The notes beneath the pieces are model-generated. The model saw only the letters and a list, made by a program, of their open reading frames with translations. It was not told where the DNA came from and made no database searches. Positions 5,791 through 6,203 of a DNA stretch of 6,203 nt are shown here, piece after piece. Origin of the DNA: an uncultured Phenylobacterium sp. (GTDB lineage Bacteria; Pseudomonadota; Alphaproteobacteria; Caulobacterales; Caulobacteraceae). The number at the start of each line of letters is the position of its first letter. Position 1 is the first letter of the stretch. Location of the stretch: assembly GCA_945952355.1 (NCBI GenBank), contig CAMFIW010000191.1:1-6203 (forward strand), in the 5' to 3' direction. The position numbers and the translations under genes are program-made.

Positions 5791-6203
5791 ATGAGCGACG
5801 AGAACGACAACGGCCGACCCTCCGCCCCTGGCGGACGCGCCCCTCTCACCCTGAAGCCCCGCACCGGCGGCGGCTCGGTGAGCGCGGGCACGGTGAAGCA
5901 GAGCTTCAGCCACGGCCGATCCAAGACGGTGGTCGTCGAGACCAAGCGTGCGCGTCCGCACAGCTCGCCCCAGGGGAACCTGGCGGCGCCCTCATCCGCC
6001 GAGAAGCGCGCGTTCACGCCGCCTCCGCCCGCCGCCGCCTCCGGGCCGCGCCCGTCCGCGCCCGCCGCCGACGGCAACCTGTCGCCCGAGGAACGCGCCG
6101 CTCGCCAGCGCGTGATCGAGGCCGCCCGCGAGCAGCAGGCCCGCCAGGCGGCCGAGACCCGCGCTCGGGAAGAACGCGCTCGCGCCGACGCCCAGGCCCA
6201 GGC
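5791..6203 (+). CDS. infB: Translation initiation factor IF-2, N-terminal part (3' end outside window)
   Basis: IF-2 is the GTPase that brings initiator tRNA to the 30S subunit and promotes subunit joining. Only the first 137 codons are visible and the frame is open to the edge, so no GTPase domain is seen. Residues 19-55 (LTLKPRTGGG ... GTVKQSFSHGRSKTVVVE) are the IF2-associated domain typical of alphaproteobacterial IF-2. A Pro/Ala-rich flexible stretch follows (about 56-96), then a charged helical segment from L97 (LSPEERAARQRVIEAAREQQ...), rich in Arg, Glu and Ala, the usual variable linker. ATG 5791 begins MSDENDN, a typical start; the ribosome site is weak (AAGCGAG, 5781-5787). The position after nusA and ylxR confirms the call. 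The end given is the window edge. Confidence 0.95.
   Translation, partial: MSDENDNGRPSAPGGRAPLTLKPRTGGGSVSAGTVKQSFSHGRSKTVVVETKRARPHSSPQGNLAAPSSAEKRAFTPPPPAAASGPRPSAPAADGNLSPEERAARQRVIEAAREQQARQAAETRAREERARADAQAQ

Noticed and set aside
1..6203. CRISPR array, tRNA/rRNA genes, toxin-antitoxin or phage-defence genes
   Set aside because: No regularly spaced direct repeats, no tRNA-like cloverleaf and no such protein families were seen; all substantial genes are ordinary core genes. In particular, I saw no initiator tRNA gene before rimP as in E. coli.

Overview
The window is a GC-rich (roughly two-thirds G+C) chromosomal stretch from an alphaproteobacterium, most likely a member of the Caulobacterales (Caulobacter/Phenylobacterium/Brevundimonas type). 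The basis is codon use, the family flavour of the proteins, a GCTATAT-type -10 box, the fused YlxR + L7Ae-like protein between nusA and infB, and the IF-2 associated N-terminal domain of infB. The exact genus cannot be fixed from sequence reading alone.

Left part (1-1700): the 3' end of metK (S-adenosylmethionine synthetase) is followed after 42 nt by trmB (tRNA m7G46 methyltransferase, a SAM user). ppa (inorganic pyrophosphatase) lies convergently on the minus strand. MetK makes SAM and releases pyrophosphate plus phosphate, TrmB consumes SAM, and Ppa removes pyrophosphate, so the three are metabolically compatible, though ppa is transcribed separately. A perfect 12-bp hairpin covers the trmB start codon, and an 11-bp hairpin separates the convergent trmB and ppa genes.

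Middle part (1700-2560): the ppa upstream region contains a 95-bp imperfect palindrome of the GCAGAG type. Next comes a small minus-strand gene of the YidB/DUF937 family. Between it and the next operon lies an 86-bp element with perfect 26-bp inverted arms, which looks like a non-autonomous mobile element.

Right part (2558-6203): the rimP-nusA-ylxR-infB operon for ribosome maturation, transcription elongation/termination and translation initiation. It starts with a clear housekeeping promoter (CTGACA, 17 nt, TATATT). A short leader with two adjacent hairpins follows, the second a textbook intrinsic terminator with a U-tract upstream of rimP. This architecture fits the alphaproteobacterial rimP-leader attenuator and is an obvious place for NusA feedback. 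Further hairpins lie after nusA (terminator-like with a TTTT tract) and after ylxR. The infB reading frame runs off the right edge.

I found no exotic or undescribed multi-gene system. The protein genes are ordinary core genes, and the items worth a second look are RNA/DNA structures between genes.
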